A stretch of DNA of 41,672 nt from Elusimicrobiota bacterium (GCA_016207605.1 JACQPJ010000014.1:1-41672); one strand, 5' to 3'; numbered from the stretch's first letter, positions 1-10,004 are shown. The notes: generated by a model from the letters alone, not told the origin. Made by a program: numbers and translations.

Positions 1-36
1 AGATGCGGTTGAGGAAGGCCTCGCAGCATCTAGCGA
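1..36 (-). repeat. interspersed structured element, copy A (truncated by window edge)
   Basis: Minus strand CTAGATGCTGCGAGGCCTTCCTCAACCGCATCT; stem AGATGC/GCATCT. Confidence 0.6.
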
Positions 37-1244
37 CGGGGGATGGTCATGCTGCCGGAGCCGGTGTTGGCGCCGTCGTCATAGGCAACCGCCGCGTCGA
101 TCTGCCCCCCCGCCTGACCGTCGCGGTTGACGAAGAAGATGGTGTAGAAGCAGGTGGACGCGGTACAGCCGGGCTGGACCATCCCGAAGGTCAGCGTTGC
201 GGCGCCCGAAAGGCCGTCCCACGAAGGCAGGTTCAACAGCGTGGTGTTGAAGTTGCCCGTGGGCCCGGGAGGGGTGGTGATGGACGCGGCGCTGCCCGGG
301 ACGAAGGAGCGCGCGTTGAAATCCGCGGAGAGATGGATGTCCCAGGTGGTGCCGGGCGGAAAGGCGGCGCCGACGCCGTTGAAGGCGGCGCTGGCGTCGT
401 AAGCCCCGATTCCTTGGAGCTGGCGGATGCTGTCCCAGGAAGAAACGGCCCCCTCGGGCAGAACGGGGGTCTGCTGCTCGACGGACGCCAAGTGGGCGTC
501 CAGGGACGTCGTGTCCACGGGCCCGCTCGGCGCGGGCTCCTCGGAGGCCGGGGCGTCTTGGGCCTGCCCGGGGACGGCGGGGCCGGCCGGAGCCGGCTTG
601 GACGGCGACAGGGGACCGCCCAGGGAGTCCAGCATCTCCCGAGAGGCCGCGAAGGCCTGGCTCGGCGCGCTCCCGGCGGCGATGACGGTCGCGAAGTCCG
701 GCCTGTCCACGTCGGTGGAGCCGGCCTCGTTGGCAACGGTGATCCGGCCCGACTTGAGGACGACCGTCGCCTGATCGGCGGCGACCACCCCCATGACGTC
801 GGTCCCGTGGATGCCGATCGTGCACATCGGGAGCCTGACCTTCATGTTGGAGGGGGCCCTCCGAGCGATCTTGCCCGTGATGAACCGGAAAACGCCTTGA
901 ATCACGCTGACCGACGCCGCCCCGATCCCGCTCGACGGGTCATAGACGAACTCATCGAGGACCAGGGACGTGTTGGGGCCGATCGTGAACACGGTCTCGT
1001 CGCGCAGCAGGATCTGCAGGCGGCCCGCGGCGTCGGTGGTGATGCGGTCGTTGAGGTACACGGGCTGGCCGCTGCCCAGCACGCGGCCGACCGCGGGCGA
1101 GCCCTCGGAGCGGGCCTCCACGCGCCCGCGCACGATCGCCGCCGAGCCGATGCGGAGCAGACCCGGAACGGCCGCTTGGGCCGCCGCGAAGACCGGCAGC
1201 CCGCCCCACAGCGCCAGGAACGCCGCGTCTCGAAAAGCTCTCAC
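30..1244 (-). CDS. FecR domain-containing secreted/periplasmic protein
   Basis: Signal-like N-terminus (VRAFRDAAFLALWGGLPVFAAAQA) then FecR-like region (GRVLGSGQPVYLNDRITTDAAGRLQILLRDETVFTIGPNTSLVLDEFVYDP...). GTG start chosen after an upstream TACACT; TAG stop at 30-32. Confidence 0.8.
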   Translation of the reverse strand: MRAFRDAAFLALWGGLPVFAAAQAAVPGLLRIGSAAIVRGRVEARSEGSPAVGRVLGSGQPVYLNDRITTDAAGRLQILLRDETVFTIGPNTSLVLDEFVYDPSSGIGAASVSVIQGVFRFITGKIARRAPSNMKVRLPMCTIGIHGTDVMGVVAADQATVVLKSGRITVANEAGSTDVDRPDFATVIAAGSAPSQAFAASREMLDSLGGPLSPSKPAPAGPAVPGQAQDAPASEEPAPSGPVDTTSLDAHLASVEQQTPVLPEGAVSSWDSIRQLQGIGAYDASAAFNGVGAAFPPGTTWDIHLSADFNARSFVPGSAASITTPPGPTGNFNTTLLNLPSWDGLSGAATLTFGMVQPGCTASTCFYTIFFVNRDGQAGGQIDAAVAYDDGANTGSGSMTIPRR

Positions 1245-1321
1245 CCTTGTCTGAGTGTAACCCCGGGTTTCCCCCCGCGTCAAGCCCATTGGGCGAGCTT
1301 GCCAACCGGCAAACTGCTTGA

Positions 1322-2629
1322 TCAGAGGCCGGCCTCCCAGCGATAGGTCAGCATGGCGGCGGCCTTGTTGTTGGTATAGGAGTAATTCAGCAGGGAGGAG
1401 ACATCCTGGAAGTACTCGTACGTAAAGGTCCAGGCGAAGTCTCTCAAGGACGACGCGAGGAAGCCGAGCGTCGTCCCGAATGTCGCGCGCGCGCGCCAGG
1501 TGTTGTCGCGCCGGCGGCTGGCGCTGATGAACGGATCGTGGCCCTCGTAGGAATCCCAGTTCACGGCCAGGTCCGAGGACAGGAACATGCCCCGGCCGAT
1601 CAGCCACGAGTGATGGAGGTTGGCCCCATCGCGGTTGAAGGACTCGGCGCGAAACGAGGCGCGCTTGATCGTGTGGACGTAGGCCAGGCCGGCCTTCAGG
1701 CGGGGAGTCAGGGCGTACTCGGCGCCCAACGCCCCGTCGATCTGGACGCCGTTGCGGCGCGCAGCGGTCGGGATGGCGCTCGTGGCCGAAAAATCCTGGT
1801 AGCGATCGCGGCCTTCCACGTACAGCCCCAGCCCGCCGGGGAAGCGGCGGTCGACGCGCAGGGCCGCCCCGCGGGCGCGCAGATAGGTGGACTGGGCCAG
1901 CAGGAGATGCTCGAACGTCAGGGAGGGGGTGACGTCGAGAAGCTCGGACTTGAAGGCGATCCCGCCGTTGAGGGCATAATCCTGCAGGTCGAGGGCGTCC
2001 AGGAGGGTCTGCTCCGCGCGATAGTAGGCGAGAGACCCGAACAGCCGGCGCCGCGGATCGTCGGCGAGGTCGCGTTCGGCGTCCACGCGGGCCAGCAGGA
2101 CGGCCGCGGTGTCGTCGCGCCGCTGGGAGCCCGACTGCAGGGGAATGGGGGCGTCGAAGAGGAGGCTCTGGCCTGAAGCGGGCGCGGCGTTGCGGTTGGA
2201 ATAATACTCAAAGCCCGCGCCGACGAGGACGCTCAGCCTCGCGTGCTGACCGCCGCGCCGGACCAGACGCTTGAAGGCGGCGAGGCGCTCGCGTATCTCG
2301 GGGGCCGGGGCGGCCGCGCTCAGCACATCCAGCTCCTGGTCGGCGTCCTGGAAACTCCCCAGGCGGAACAGGAGCGCGGCGCGCAGCAGCCTGGCATCCT
2401 GACGCTGGGGAGCGACGGCCAGAACGCGGTCCAAGGCGGCCAAGGCGGCGCGCAGGTTGCCGGCAGTCGCTTCCTGCCGCGCGAAGCGAAGGTTGAGCTC
2501 GACGTTGTCGGGGTCGGCGAGAATCTGTTCGAAGGCGACCGCCGCGTCCCCTGCGCGGGGCGGGACCGCGGGGGGGACGCCCGCGCGGATCGGGGCGGCG
2601 AGGAGCATCAAAAACGGAAACAAGAGCAT
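1322..2629 (-). CDS. TPR-repeat N-terminal region plus predicted outer-membrane beta-barrel
   Basis: Signal peptide, TPR-like helices (AVAFEQILADPDNVELNLRFARQEATAGNLRAALAALDRVL), then a long region of alternating aromatic/polar strands. Confidence 0.7.
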   Translation of the reverse strand: MLLFPFLMLLAAPIRAGVPPAVPPRAGDAAVAFEQILADPDNVELNLRFARQEATAGNLRAALAALDRVLAVAPQRQDARLLRAALLFRLGSFQDADQELDVLSAAAPAPEIRERLAAFKRLVRRGGQHARLSVLVGAGFEYYSNRNAAPASGQSLLFDAPIPLQSGSQRRDDTAAVLLARVDAERDLADDPRRRLFGSLAYYRAEQTLLDALDLQDYALNGGIAFKSELLDVTPSLTFEHLLLAQSTYLRARGAALRVDRRFPGGLGLYVEGRDRYQDFSATSAIPTAARRNGVQIDGALGAEYALTPRLKAGLAYVHTIKRASFRAESFNRDGANLHHSWLIGRGMFLSSDLAVNWDSYEGHDPFISASRRRDNTWRARATFGTTLGFLASSLRDFAWTFTYEYFQDVSSLLNYSYTNNKAAAMLTYRWEAGL

Positions 2630-2670
2630 GAAGAGGTTTTAATATGCAAGCATTTTAAAGAGCGAAAGAT

Positions 2671-4728
2671 ATGGGGCATCGTGAGGCCGCATGGCGATGG
2701 GCTCAGACGCTTGTGCCGTCCCTGCTTTTGCTGGGCGCCTTGGCCCTGCGCCTGGCGCGCGTCGAGACCCTCCAAGCGTACCAGGATAAGATCTTCGACG
2801 CGTACCAGGCGTTGAGCCCGCGGCCCTACCGGTCCGCCCCGGTCCGCGTCATCGACATTGACGACGAGAGCCTGGCGCGGCTGGGCCCCTGGCCCTGGCC
2901 GCGGCCGCTGATGGCGCGGCTTATGACACGCCTCTCCGAGCTCGGCGCGGCGGCCGTCGCCCTCGACATCGTTTTTTCCGAACCCGACCGGACCTCGCCG
3001 CGCCGGCTCGCGGACCTGATGCCGAACCTCCCCGAGACCGCCGCCTTCCGGGAGAAGGCGCGCCTGCTGCCGGACCACGACGCCCTCCTGGCGCAGGCCA
3101 TGGCCCGGACCCGCGCGGCGGCCGGCTTCATGCTCACCGACCGAGCCAGCCCGGCCGCGCCGGCGCTCAAGGCCGGCATCGCCTACGCCGGAGACAGCCC
3201 CTTAAGCTACCTGGGGGACTTTTCCGGCGCCGTCCTCAACCTGCCGGAGCTGGAGGGGGCGGCGGCGGGCCACGGGTTCCTGAACTTCATCCCCGAGGGG
3301 GACGGCATCGTCCGCCGCGTCCCGCTCCTCCTGCGCAAGGGCCCGGTCGTCTACCCCTCCCTGGCGCTCGAGGCGCTGCGCCTGGCCCAGGGAGCCGACG
3401 GACTGGCCGTCAAATCCTCCGGCGCCAGCCGCGTGCCCAGCTTCGGCCAGCACACGGGCATCAACTCGGTCAAGGTCGGCGCGCTTGTCCTGCCGACCGA
3501 CGCGGCGGGACGTTTCCGGCCGCATTATTCAGAGCCCTCCCCCGAACGGACGATCCCGGCGTGGCGCCTCCTCGAGCCCGTTTTCCCCAAGGAGAGGGTC
3601 GCCGGCGCCATCGCGCTGGTCGGGTCCAGCGCGCCCAGGCTGCAGGATCTGCACGCAACCCCGCTCCATCCCGCCGCGCCCGGGGTCGAGATCCAGGCCC
3701 AAATCGTGGAACAGGCCCTGCTCGGGGCCTTCCTGCGCCGCCCGGATTGGGCCGACGGCGCCGAGGCCGCCTACCTGCTCGCCCTGGGAGGTCTGCTCAT
3801 CCTCCTCCTGCCGCGGCTGGGAGCCGCGTGGTGCGGCATCTGGGGCCTGACGATGGCGGCGGCGGCTTTCCCCTTGTCCTGGTACGCCTATTCCCGCCTC
3901 CATTGGCTCCTGGATCCGCTGTTCCCGTCGCTGGCCGCGCTGGCCATCTACACGGCCTCCTCCCTGATCGGACGCCTGCGCGACGAGGCGGAGCGCAGGA
4001 GGCTGCTGATCCTCGACGCGGCCAAGGACCATTTCGTCTCCACCGTGTCGCACGACCTGCGCGGCCCCGTCAACGCCATGATCATGGTCGTCCAGGCGAT
4101 GCGCGCGGGTCTCTACGGCCCCCTCAACGAAAAGCAGAGCCAGAACCTGCTGCGGGTGGAGACCGCGGGCTGGCAGCTGGTCCTGCTCATCTCGAACATC
4201 CTGGACGCGGCCAAGATCAAGGCCGGCCGCATGAAGCTGCACCGGCAGGAGGTCCGGCCGCGGGAGCTGGTGTCGCCCGTCGTCGAGATCTTCGCGCTGG
4301 TAGCCGCCTCCAGGGGAACGGCCCTGGAGACGCGGGTCCCGGACGACCTGCCCCCCCTCTTCGCCGACCGGGAGAAGCTCGAGCAGGTGGTCAACAACCT
4401 CGTGTCGAACGCGCTCAAGTTCACGCCGACGGGCGGGCGCATCATCGTCGGCGCGGAACTCGACGGGGACGGCGTGCGCTTCCGCGTGGACGACACGGGT
4501 CGCGGAATCGCCGCCGAGGACATCCCCAAGCTCTTTCAGGAGTTCCAGCAGCTCGATGCGGGTCTGCGCAAGGAGCTTAAGATCGCGGGAACGGGCCTGG
4601 GGCTGGCGATCTGCCGGACCATCATCGAGGCGCACGGCGGCAGGATCTGGGTCGAATCGGAGAAGGGGAAAGGCTCCTCGTTCCTCTTCACCATCCCCGC
4701 GCGGGCGCACGGCGCCCCCACCGCGTAG
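2671..4728 (+). CDS. CHASE2-domain sensor histidine kinase
   Basis: CHASE2-like extracytoplasmic region (VRVIDIDDESLARLGPWPWPR...ALDIVFSEPDR), C-terminal TM helices, then HisKA/HATPase with H-box (STVSHDLRGPVNAM), N-box (NNLVSNALKFTP), G1 (DDTGRGI), G2 (GTGLGLAI). Confidence 0.9.
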   Translation: MGHREAAWRWAQTLVPSLLLLGALALRLARVETLQAYQDKIFDAYQALSPRPYRSAPVRVIDIDDESLARLGPWPWPRPLMARLMTRLSELGAAAVALDIVFSEPDRTSPRRLADLMPNLPETAAFREKARLLPDHDALLAQAMARTRAAAGFMLTDRASPAAPALKAGIAYAGDSPLSYLGDFSGAVLNLPELEGAAAGHGFLNFIPEGDGIVRRVPLLLRKGPVVYPSLALEALRLAQGADGLAVKSSGASRVPSFGQHTGINSVKVGALVLPTDAAGRFRPHYSEPSPERTIPAWRLLEPVFPKERVAGAIALVGSSAPRLQDLHATPLHPAAPGVEIQAQIVEQALLGAFLRRPDWADGAEAAYLLALGGLLILLLPRLGAAWCGIWGLTMAAAAFPLSWYAYSRLHWLLDPLFPSLAALAIYTASSLIGRLRDEAERRRLLILDAAKDHFVSTVSHDLRGPVNAMIMVVQAMRAGLYGPLNEKQSQNLLRVETAGWQLVLLISNILDAAKIKAGRMKLHRQEVRPRELVSPVVEIFALVAASRGTALETRVPDDLPPLFADREKLEQVVNNLVSNALKFTPTGGRIIVGAELDGDGVRFRVDDTGRGIAAEDIPKLFQEFQQLDAGLRKELKIAGTGLGLAICRTIIEAHGGRIWVESEKGKGSSFLFTIPARAHGAPTA

Positions 4729-4809
4729 GCGATCGCGCCGAGTGAAGCGCCCGCCGCCATCCGACGGGAAAATTGCTATACTCGCCCTCCCCGGGAGGGA
4801 TCAACGAAC

Positions 4810-6018
4810 ATGCAGCGAAAAGGCAAGTATTTCTTCAACTCCGAGTCCGTGACCGAGGGGCACCCCGACAAGGTCTGCGACCAGATTTCCGACGCCGTGC
4901 TCGACGCGGTCCTGGCCCAGGACCCCCTGAGCCGCGTGGGCTGCGAGACCTTCGTCTCCCGCGGGCTGGTGATCGTCGGCGGAGAGATCACGACCCGCGC
5001 CTGGGTGGACGTGGACAAGCTGGTGCGCGAGGTCGTCGCCGACATCGGCTACACCCGCCCGGAATACGCCTTCGACGCCGCCTCCTGCGCGGTCCTCAAC
5101 GCCATCGGCCGCCAGTCCCCGGACATCGCCCAGGGCGTGGACACGGGCGGCGCGGGCGACCAGGGCATCATGTTCGGCTACGCCGTGCGCGAGACGCCGG
5201 AGCTCATGCCGCTGCCGATCATGCTCGCCCATAAGCTCACCCGCCGCCTGGCCGAGGTGCGCCGCTCCGGGGAGCTCAAGTACCTGGGCCCGGACGGCAA
5301 GTCCCAGGTCTCGGTCGAGTACTTGGACGGCCGCGCCCTGCGCGCCGACACCGTGGTGCTCTCCACTCAGCATGGCCCGGAGATTCTGGACAAGTCCGGC
5401 GAGCAGATCACCGAGAAGGCGCGCAAGGAGATCATCGACGTGGTGATCCGCCCGGTCCTGGGCAAGCGGCTCATCGATGAGAAGACCCGCTTCCTCATCA
5501 ATCCCACCGGAAAGTTCGTGGTCGGCGGCCCCGCCTCCGACGCGGGCGTGACCGGCCGCAAGATCATCGTGGACACCTACGGCGGCCGCGCCCCGCACGG
5601 CGGCGGCGCCTTCTCCGGCAAGGACCCGACGAAGGTGGACCGCTCGGCCTGCTACATGGCCCGCTGCATCGCCAAGAACGTGGTCGCGGCGGGGCTGGCC
5701 GACGAGTGCACCGTCCAGCTCGCCTACGCCATCGGCGTGGCCGAGCCCGTCGGCGTCTACTTCGACGCCCACGGCACCGGACACGCCGACGAGGCCCGCA
5801 TCGAGGCCGCCGTGCGCCGGCACTTCCCGATGACGCCCAAGGGCATCATCGACGCCTTCAAGCTCCGCCGCCCCATCTACCGCCCCACCGCCGCCTACGG
5901 CCACTTCGGCCGCGAGGAGAAGAACTTCGAGTGGGAGAAGACGGACAAGGCCGACGCCCTGCGCGAGGAAGTCCTCGGCCGGGCCGCGAAGGCCAAGAAG
6001 ACCCTCGCCCCCGCCTAG
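4810..6018 (+). CDS. metK: S-adenosylmethionine synthetase
   Basis: Full-length Met[67 protein letters not shown]. Confidence 0.97.
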   Translation: MQRKGKYFFNSESVTEGHPDKVCDQISDAVLDAVLAQDPLSRVGCETFVSRGLVIVGGEITTRAWVDVDKLVREVVADIGYTRPEYAFDAASCAVLNAIGRQSPDIAQGVDTGGAGDQGIMFGYAVRETPELMPLPIMLAHKLTRRLAEVRRSGELKYLGPDGKSQVSVEYLDGRALRADTVVLSTQHGPEILDKSGEQITEKARKEIIDVVIRPVLGKRLIDEKTRFLINPTGKFVVGGPASDAGVTGRKIIVDTYGGRAPHGGGAFSGKDPTKVDRSACYMARCIAKNVVAAGLADECTVQLAYAIGVAEPVGVYFDAHGTGHADEARIEAAVRRHFPMTPKGIIDAFKLRRPIYRPTAAYGHFGREEKNFEWEKTDKADALREEVLGRAAKAKKTLAPA

Positions 6019-6038
6019 GAGCGTGTCCGAGTAATAGC

Positions 6039-6746
6039 GTGGACAAGACCGCCGCCTCCGCCGCGAAGGCGCTGGAGGCGGCGGGCGTCCGGGACGGCGC
6101 GACCGTCCTGGTCGGCGGCTTCGGCACCTGCGGCATCCCCGAGAACCTGCTCGCCGCCCTGCTCGCACGCGGAACCAAGAACCTCACGCTCGTCTCCAAC
6201 AACGCCGGCCTCGATGAGTTCGGCATCGGCCCGCTCCTGCGCGCCGGGCAGGTCCGCCGCATGATCATGTCGTACGGCGGGGAGTGCAAGGCCTTCGAGG
6301 AGATGACGCTCGACGGCCGCCTCCAGGTGGAGTGGAACCCGCAGGGGACTTTGGCCGAACGCCTGCGCGCGGGCGGGGCCGGCGTCGCCGGCTTCTACAC
6401 GCCGACCGGCTACGGCACCCCCGTAGCCGAGGGCAAAGAGACCCGCCAATTCGACGGACGCTGGCACGTCTTCGAGCGCGGCCTGCGCGGCGACATCGCG
6501 CTGATCAAGGCCTCCCAAGGCGACCGCCACGGCAACCTGATCTACCGCAAGACGACGCGCAACTTCAACCAGGTCATGGCCACCGCCGCCGAGCGCGTGA
6601 TCGCCGAGGTCGAGCGGCTCGTCGAGCCCGGAGCCCTGGACCCGGATCAGGTCCACACTCCGGGCATCTACGTGGACATGATCCTTCAAGGACCGCGCTA
6701 CGCCAAGCCCATCGAGAGGCTGACCCTGCGCGCCGCCCATGTCTGA
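6039..6746 (+). CDS. 3-oxoacid CoA-transferase subunit A
   Basis: [35 protein letters not shown]...; GTG start; overlaps subunit B start. Confidence 0.9.
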   Translation: MDKTAASAAKALEAAGVRDGATVLVGGFGTCGIPENLLAALLARGTKNLTLVSNNAGLDEFGIGPLLRAGQVRRMIMSYGGECKAFEEMTLDGRLQVEWNPQGTLAERLRAGGAGVAGFYTPTGYGTPVAEGKETRQFDGRWHVFERGLRGDIALIKASQGDRHGNLIYRKTTRNFNQVMATAAERVIAEVERLVEPGALDPDQVHTPGIYVDMILQGPRYAKPIERLTLRAAHV

Positions 6747-7398
6747 GGACGCCCGCGTCGTCATCGCCCGCCAAGCAGGGCGTTTATTAAAGAACGGCGA
6801 CTACGTCAACCTCGGCATCGGCATCCCCACTCTCATCCCCAACTATCTGCCCCCGGGCGTGGAGATCGTCCTCCACACCGAGAACGGCATGCTCGGCTAC
6901 GGCCCCTACCCGCGCGAGGGCGAGCAGGACCCCGACCTCATCAACGCCAGCAAGGAGACGATCACGGAGCGCCCCGGCTGCTCCTACTTCGGCTCCCAGG
7001 AGTCCTTCGCGATGGTGCGCGGCGGCCATCTCGACGTCACCGTGCTCGGCGCCATGGAGGTCTCCGCCGACGGGGACCTGGCCAACTGGATGATCCCGGG
7101 CAAGAAGGTCAAGGGCATGGGCGGCGCCATGGACATGGTCGCCGGCGCCAAAAAAGTCATCGTCGCCATGGAGCACGCGACCAAGGACGGGCGCCCCAAG
7201 ATACTGCCCAAATGCTCCCTGCCTCTGACCGGCAAGGGCGTGGTGAATGCGATCGTGACGGAGCTGGCCTCCTTCGAGATCGGCACCGGCGGCCTGACCT
7301 TGACCGCCCTGAGCCCGGACTCCAGCCTGGACGCCGTGCGCAAGCTCACCGGCTGCCCCTTCCGGACCGCCGCGCGAGTCGCGGTCTACGCGCGCTAG
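6739..7398 (+). CDS. 3-oxoacid CoA-transferase subunit B
   Basis: [35 protein letters not shown]...[19 protein letters not shown]. Confidence 0.92.
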   Translation: MSEDARVVIARQAGRLLKNGDYVNLGIGIPTLIPNYLPPGVEIVLHTENGMLGYGPYPREGEQDPDLINASKETITERPGCSYFGSQESFAMVRGGHLDVTVLGAMEVSADGDLANWMIPGKKVKGMGGAMDMVAGAKKVIVAMEHATKDGRPKILPKCSLPLTGKGVVNAIVTELASFEIGTGGLTLTALSPDSSLDAVRKLTGCPFRTAARVAVYAR

Positions 7399-7415
7399 AT
7401 GCGAGGCCTGAGCCG

Positions 7416-8081
7416 ATGAGGGCTTCCCTGCGCCTGGGCGTCGCCGCGCTCGCCGCGGGCATCGCCGCCATGATCCTGTGGCTGCGCGCGCACGCGCCCC
7501 CGCCCCTTGTCCCGCCCGGACCCGCGGCCGAGGTCTACACCGCGGCGAACGCCCCGGCGTCCCGGCTCCGGCTCGACGCCTTGACCCTTGCGGCCACCGG
7601 ATCCGCTCTCTCCGAGGCCCGCGCTCCCGGCCGGCCGCTGGACGCGGCGCCGGCTGCTCCCTCCACGTCCGCCGTCATGACCGAGGAAGCCCGCTCCGCG
7701 CGCAACGAAGAGCTCATCGCCGGCCTGGAGAAAGAGAAGTCCCGCATGGGCATCGCCCAGATCCTGCTCAAGGACGGCTCGCTCTCCGAGCCCCCCGGCG
7801 TCGTCCTGCGCGACGCCGACTCCCTCGCCGAGGCATGGTCCGCGGCCGGACTGCCCGGCCGCCCGCCGCGGATCGACTTCAAGCGCCGCATGGTCGTCTT
7901 CCTGACGGTCCCCGGCCGGATCACCGCCGTCAAGAACGTCGACGGCGAGCTCGAGGTGCGCTATCGCCTGTCGCCGCGGGCCAAGCCCGTGTCCCACCTA
8001 AAAATCCTGCTGAAATCCTCACGTTCCGTCGTCTTCATCGACGAAGCTCCCGCTTCGCTCTCGACTTCTTCGCGCCGCTAA
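7416..8081 (+). CDS. hypothetical membrane-anchored/secreted protein
   Basis: N-terminal hydrophobic segment MRASLRLGVAALAAGIAAMILWL, Ala/Pro-rich linker and small C-terminal globular domain. Confidence 0.55.
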   Translation: MRASLRLGVAALAAGIAAMILWLRAHAPPPLVPPGPAAEVYTAANAPASRLRLDALTLAATGSALSEARAPGRPLDAAPAAPSTSAVMTEEARSARNEELIAGLEKEKSRMGIAQILLKDGSLSEPPGVVLRDADSLAEAWSAAGLPGRPPRIDFKRRMVVFLTVPGRITAVKNVDGELEVRYRLSPRAKPVSHLKILLKSSRSVVFIDEAPASLSTSSRR

Positions 8082-8196
8082 CCTCCCAAACAGCCCTCAC
8101 GGCGGGAAAATTGCGGGAACTTTTTGCCCCCTCGTGCGTATACCTATGGGCGCACTCAAGCCGCCCTGGCAATCGAAAGATATAACTGTTATACTC

Positions 8197-8350
8197 ATGC
8201 TGCGATTCGATAGCCAGGGTCGAAGACCTATGTTACATGGCCGTCTTCACGATGCGAGACGGACTGACACGGTTAATCACATGCCATCGAGCAGACAGGC
8301 GCCTGGAGAACATCTATGAAAAAAGCATGCAAACGCAAAGAAACTCCTAA
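8197..8350 (+). pseudogene. frameshifted, 5'-truncated BrnT-like toxin relic
   Basis: Frame 1 reads MLRFDSQGR; after a 1-nt shift, frame 2 reads DLCYMAVFTMRDGLTRLITCHRADRRLENIYEKSMQTQRNS*, resembling the BrnT C-terminus (SxGRLLVVVHTERGDxIRIISARxATRRERxxYEE). It overlaps the antitoxin start, as in brnT-brnA operons. Confidence 0.4.
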
Positions 8351-8585
8351 GATGATTACCGCAGCGGAATTCGACCGCATGGCAGATGAGGGAGAGGACA
8401 TTACCCCGTATCTTGACTTGAAACATCCGATCGTGACCAAGGTACGCCGAGTCAACGTTGACTTCCCTGATTGGATGGTTCAACGGCTGGACCAAGAGGC
8501 GGTGAAGCTCAATATCTCCCGCCAGGCGGTCATCAAGACGTGGCTGCGCGAGCGCCTCGACCCGAATCACCGCATGACGCGTTAA
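8316..8585 (+). CDS. CopG/BrnA-type antitoxin
   Basis: MITAAEFDRMADEGEDITPYLDLKHP...RRVNVDFPDWMVQRLDQEAVKLNISRQAVIKTWLRERLD; ribbon-helix-helix BrnA-type pattern. Confidence 0.75.
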   Translation: MKKACKRKETPKMITAAEFDRMADEGEDITPYLDLKHPIVTKVRRVNVDFPDWMVQRLDQEAVKLNISRQAVIKTWLRERLDPNHRMTR

Positions 8586-8601
8586 GCGCCGCCGATTAAA
8601 G

Positions 8602-8617
8602 CTTACTCCGGAGTAAG
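8602..8617. terminator. bidirectional terminator-like perfect palindrome between convergent genes
   Basis: CTTACTCCGGAGTAAG flanked by AAAG on one side and TTTT on the other; it also encodes the last residues and stop of the minus-strand gene. Confidence 0.55.
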
Positions 8618-9967
8618 TTTTGATTCCGGAAAAGACACGCGTATCGCGCCCGCGTCGGCCGCGGGATGTCGGGCGTCGAGCGTGATGTCGCCACGGTGGC
8701 CGGAGACTTCGGGCGGGCCGGAGGCGGCTGCGGCGGGAAAGGCGAAGGCGAGGTAGTAGCGGCCGGCGGGAAGGCCGTAGAACGCGAAGCGGCCCCGGAC
8801 GTCCGGCTCCGCCGCCGCGACCAGGCCCGAGGCGTCCAATAGGTAGGACGGATCGCCCCATCGGTAGAGCGCGACGGCCGCGGGGCGGGGGCCGCGTAGG
8901 GTCCCCGAGACGCGCCCCGGCGACAGGGCGCCGACGGCGTCGAGGCCTAAAAGGCCGGCCGGCACGCCGCCACGGGCGGCCCAGCGCCCCGACTCGGGGC
9001 CGGCGCCCAGGCGGGCGTAGGCGCGGGCCAGGGAGACCGCGCCGAGCGGCCCGATCCGATAAGCCCGCTCGTCGGACAGGGCGTCCAGCGCGGCGCGGGC
9101 CTCCGGCGACGAGGCGGCCGAAGCGAGATGGGACGACAGCAGGGCGAAGGCCAGGCCGTCGCCGCGGGAGGCGCCCAAGGACAAGTCCCGGCGCAGGGCG
9201 GGGACGTCCCAGCGCTTGACGTCCTCCTCGTACAAGGCCCGGAGCGCGGGCAGGGCGCGGGCGTCGCCGGGTTTGGCGGCCAAGGCGCGCAGCTCGGGCC
9301 GGACGTCGCGGCTGGAGAAGAGGCCGGAGATCAGGAGATAGGGCTCCCGGCTGGGACCGGCCGGCGTCTCGGTCAAGACCACGTAGGCGGCAACGACCGG
9401 GGGGCCCGGGTCCGGGAGGGGACGCCCCACGCCGCGGGCCCGGGCCAGACCGGCGCCGCCTAGGTCGAGCGCGGCCAGGACGAAGGCGAGCCGGAGCGCG
9501 CGGCCGCGGCGGCCGGCGGCCCAGGCAAGGGAGAGCTCGGCGGCCAGGGCCAGGAACGCGGCCGCCAGGACGAAGACGACGAGGGGCTCGCGGACGTCCA
9601 TGGAGCCGTAGGGAAACCAGACGAGTTGGACCAGGTCGAGGACGCGCCGGAATGCGTCCGCGGCCAGGAGCGCGGCGGCGACGAACCCGCCGAGCGCGAC
9701 GAGAATGCGCCGAGATGCGGCGCGCCAAAGAGAACGCAAATAAACAAAGCCGGCCGCCAAAAGAGCCAGCGCGACGACGCCGGAAAAGATCGCCCGGCCG
9801 CGGCCCGTCGCCGACATCGCCCACGCCGCTTGGTAGAGCCAAAAGCCGCCGCGGCGCGGGAGGAAAAAGGCATCGGACGGAGGCAGGCGCGAGACGAAGA
9901 GCATCGCGGCCAGCGCGGCCGCGGCCGCGAGGGGCGCAAGCCGACGGGTCCCGGTCGCCTCGGTCAT
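8603..9967 (-). CDS. multi-pass membrane protein with C-terminal carboxypeptidase-regulatory-like domain
   Basis: Several N-terminal hydrophobic segments; C-terminal VSGTLRGPRPAAVALYRWGDPSYLLDASGLVAAAEPDVRGRFAFYGLPAGRYYLAFAFP resembles a CarboxypepD_reg fold. Confidence 0.55.
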   Translation of the reverse strand: MTEATGTRRLAPLAAAAALAAMLFVSRLPPSDAFFLPRRGGFWLYQAAWAMSATGRGRAIFSGVVALALLAAGFVYLRSLWRAASRRILVALGGFVAAALLAADAFRRVLDLVQLVWFPYGSMDVREPLVVFVLAAAFLALAAELSLAWAAGRRGRALRLAFVLAALDLGGAGLARARGVGRPLPDPGPPVVAAYVVLTETPAGPSREPYLLISGLFSSRDVRPELRALAAKPGDARALPALRALYEEDVKRWDVPALRRDLSLGASRGDGLAFALLSSHLASAASSPEARAALDALSDERAYRIGPLGAVSLARAYARLGAGPESGRWAARGGVPAGLLGLDAVGALSPGRVSGTLRGPRPAAVALYRWGDPSYLLDASGLVAAAEPDVRGRFAFYGLPAGRYYLAFAFPAAAASGPPEVSGHRGDITLDARHPAADAGAIRVSFPESKLTPE

Positions 9968-10004
9968 CGAACGGCATTCTAGCGTTTTGCTAGACTCCCT
10001 GATC

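Noticed and set aside
3-1346. Long plus-strand ORF (447 aa) opposite the FecR gene
   Set aside because: Antisense shadow ORF in GC-rich DNA; Arg/Gly/Ala-rich with no recognisable motif, whereas the minus strand has a coherent FecR protein.
3529-4710. 393-aa minus ORF inside the CHASE2 kinase, and similar shadows at 4801-6168 (-), 17985-19379 (-), 22589-24088 (-), 24449-25588 (-), 26371-27402 (-), 31868-33244 (+)
   Set aside because: All are opposite strongly recognisable genes and have compositionally biased, motif-free translations.
4777-4810. CCCTC/GAGGG hairpin sequestering the metK Shine-Dalgarno, or a SAM riboswitch
   Set aside because: The TATACT box at 4777-4782 places the likely TSS inside the left arm, so the hairpin would not be transcribed; no riboswitch-like conserved structure seen.
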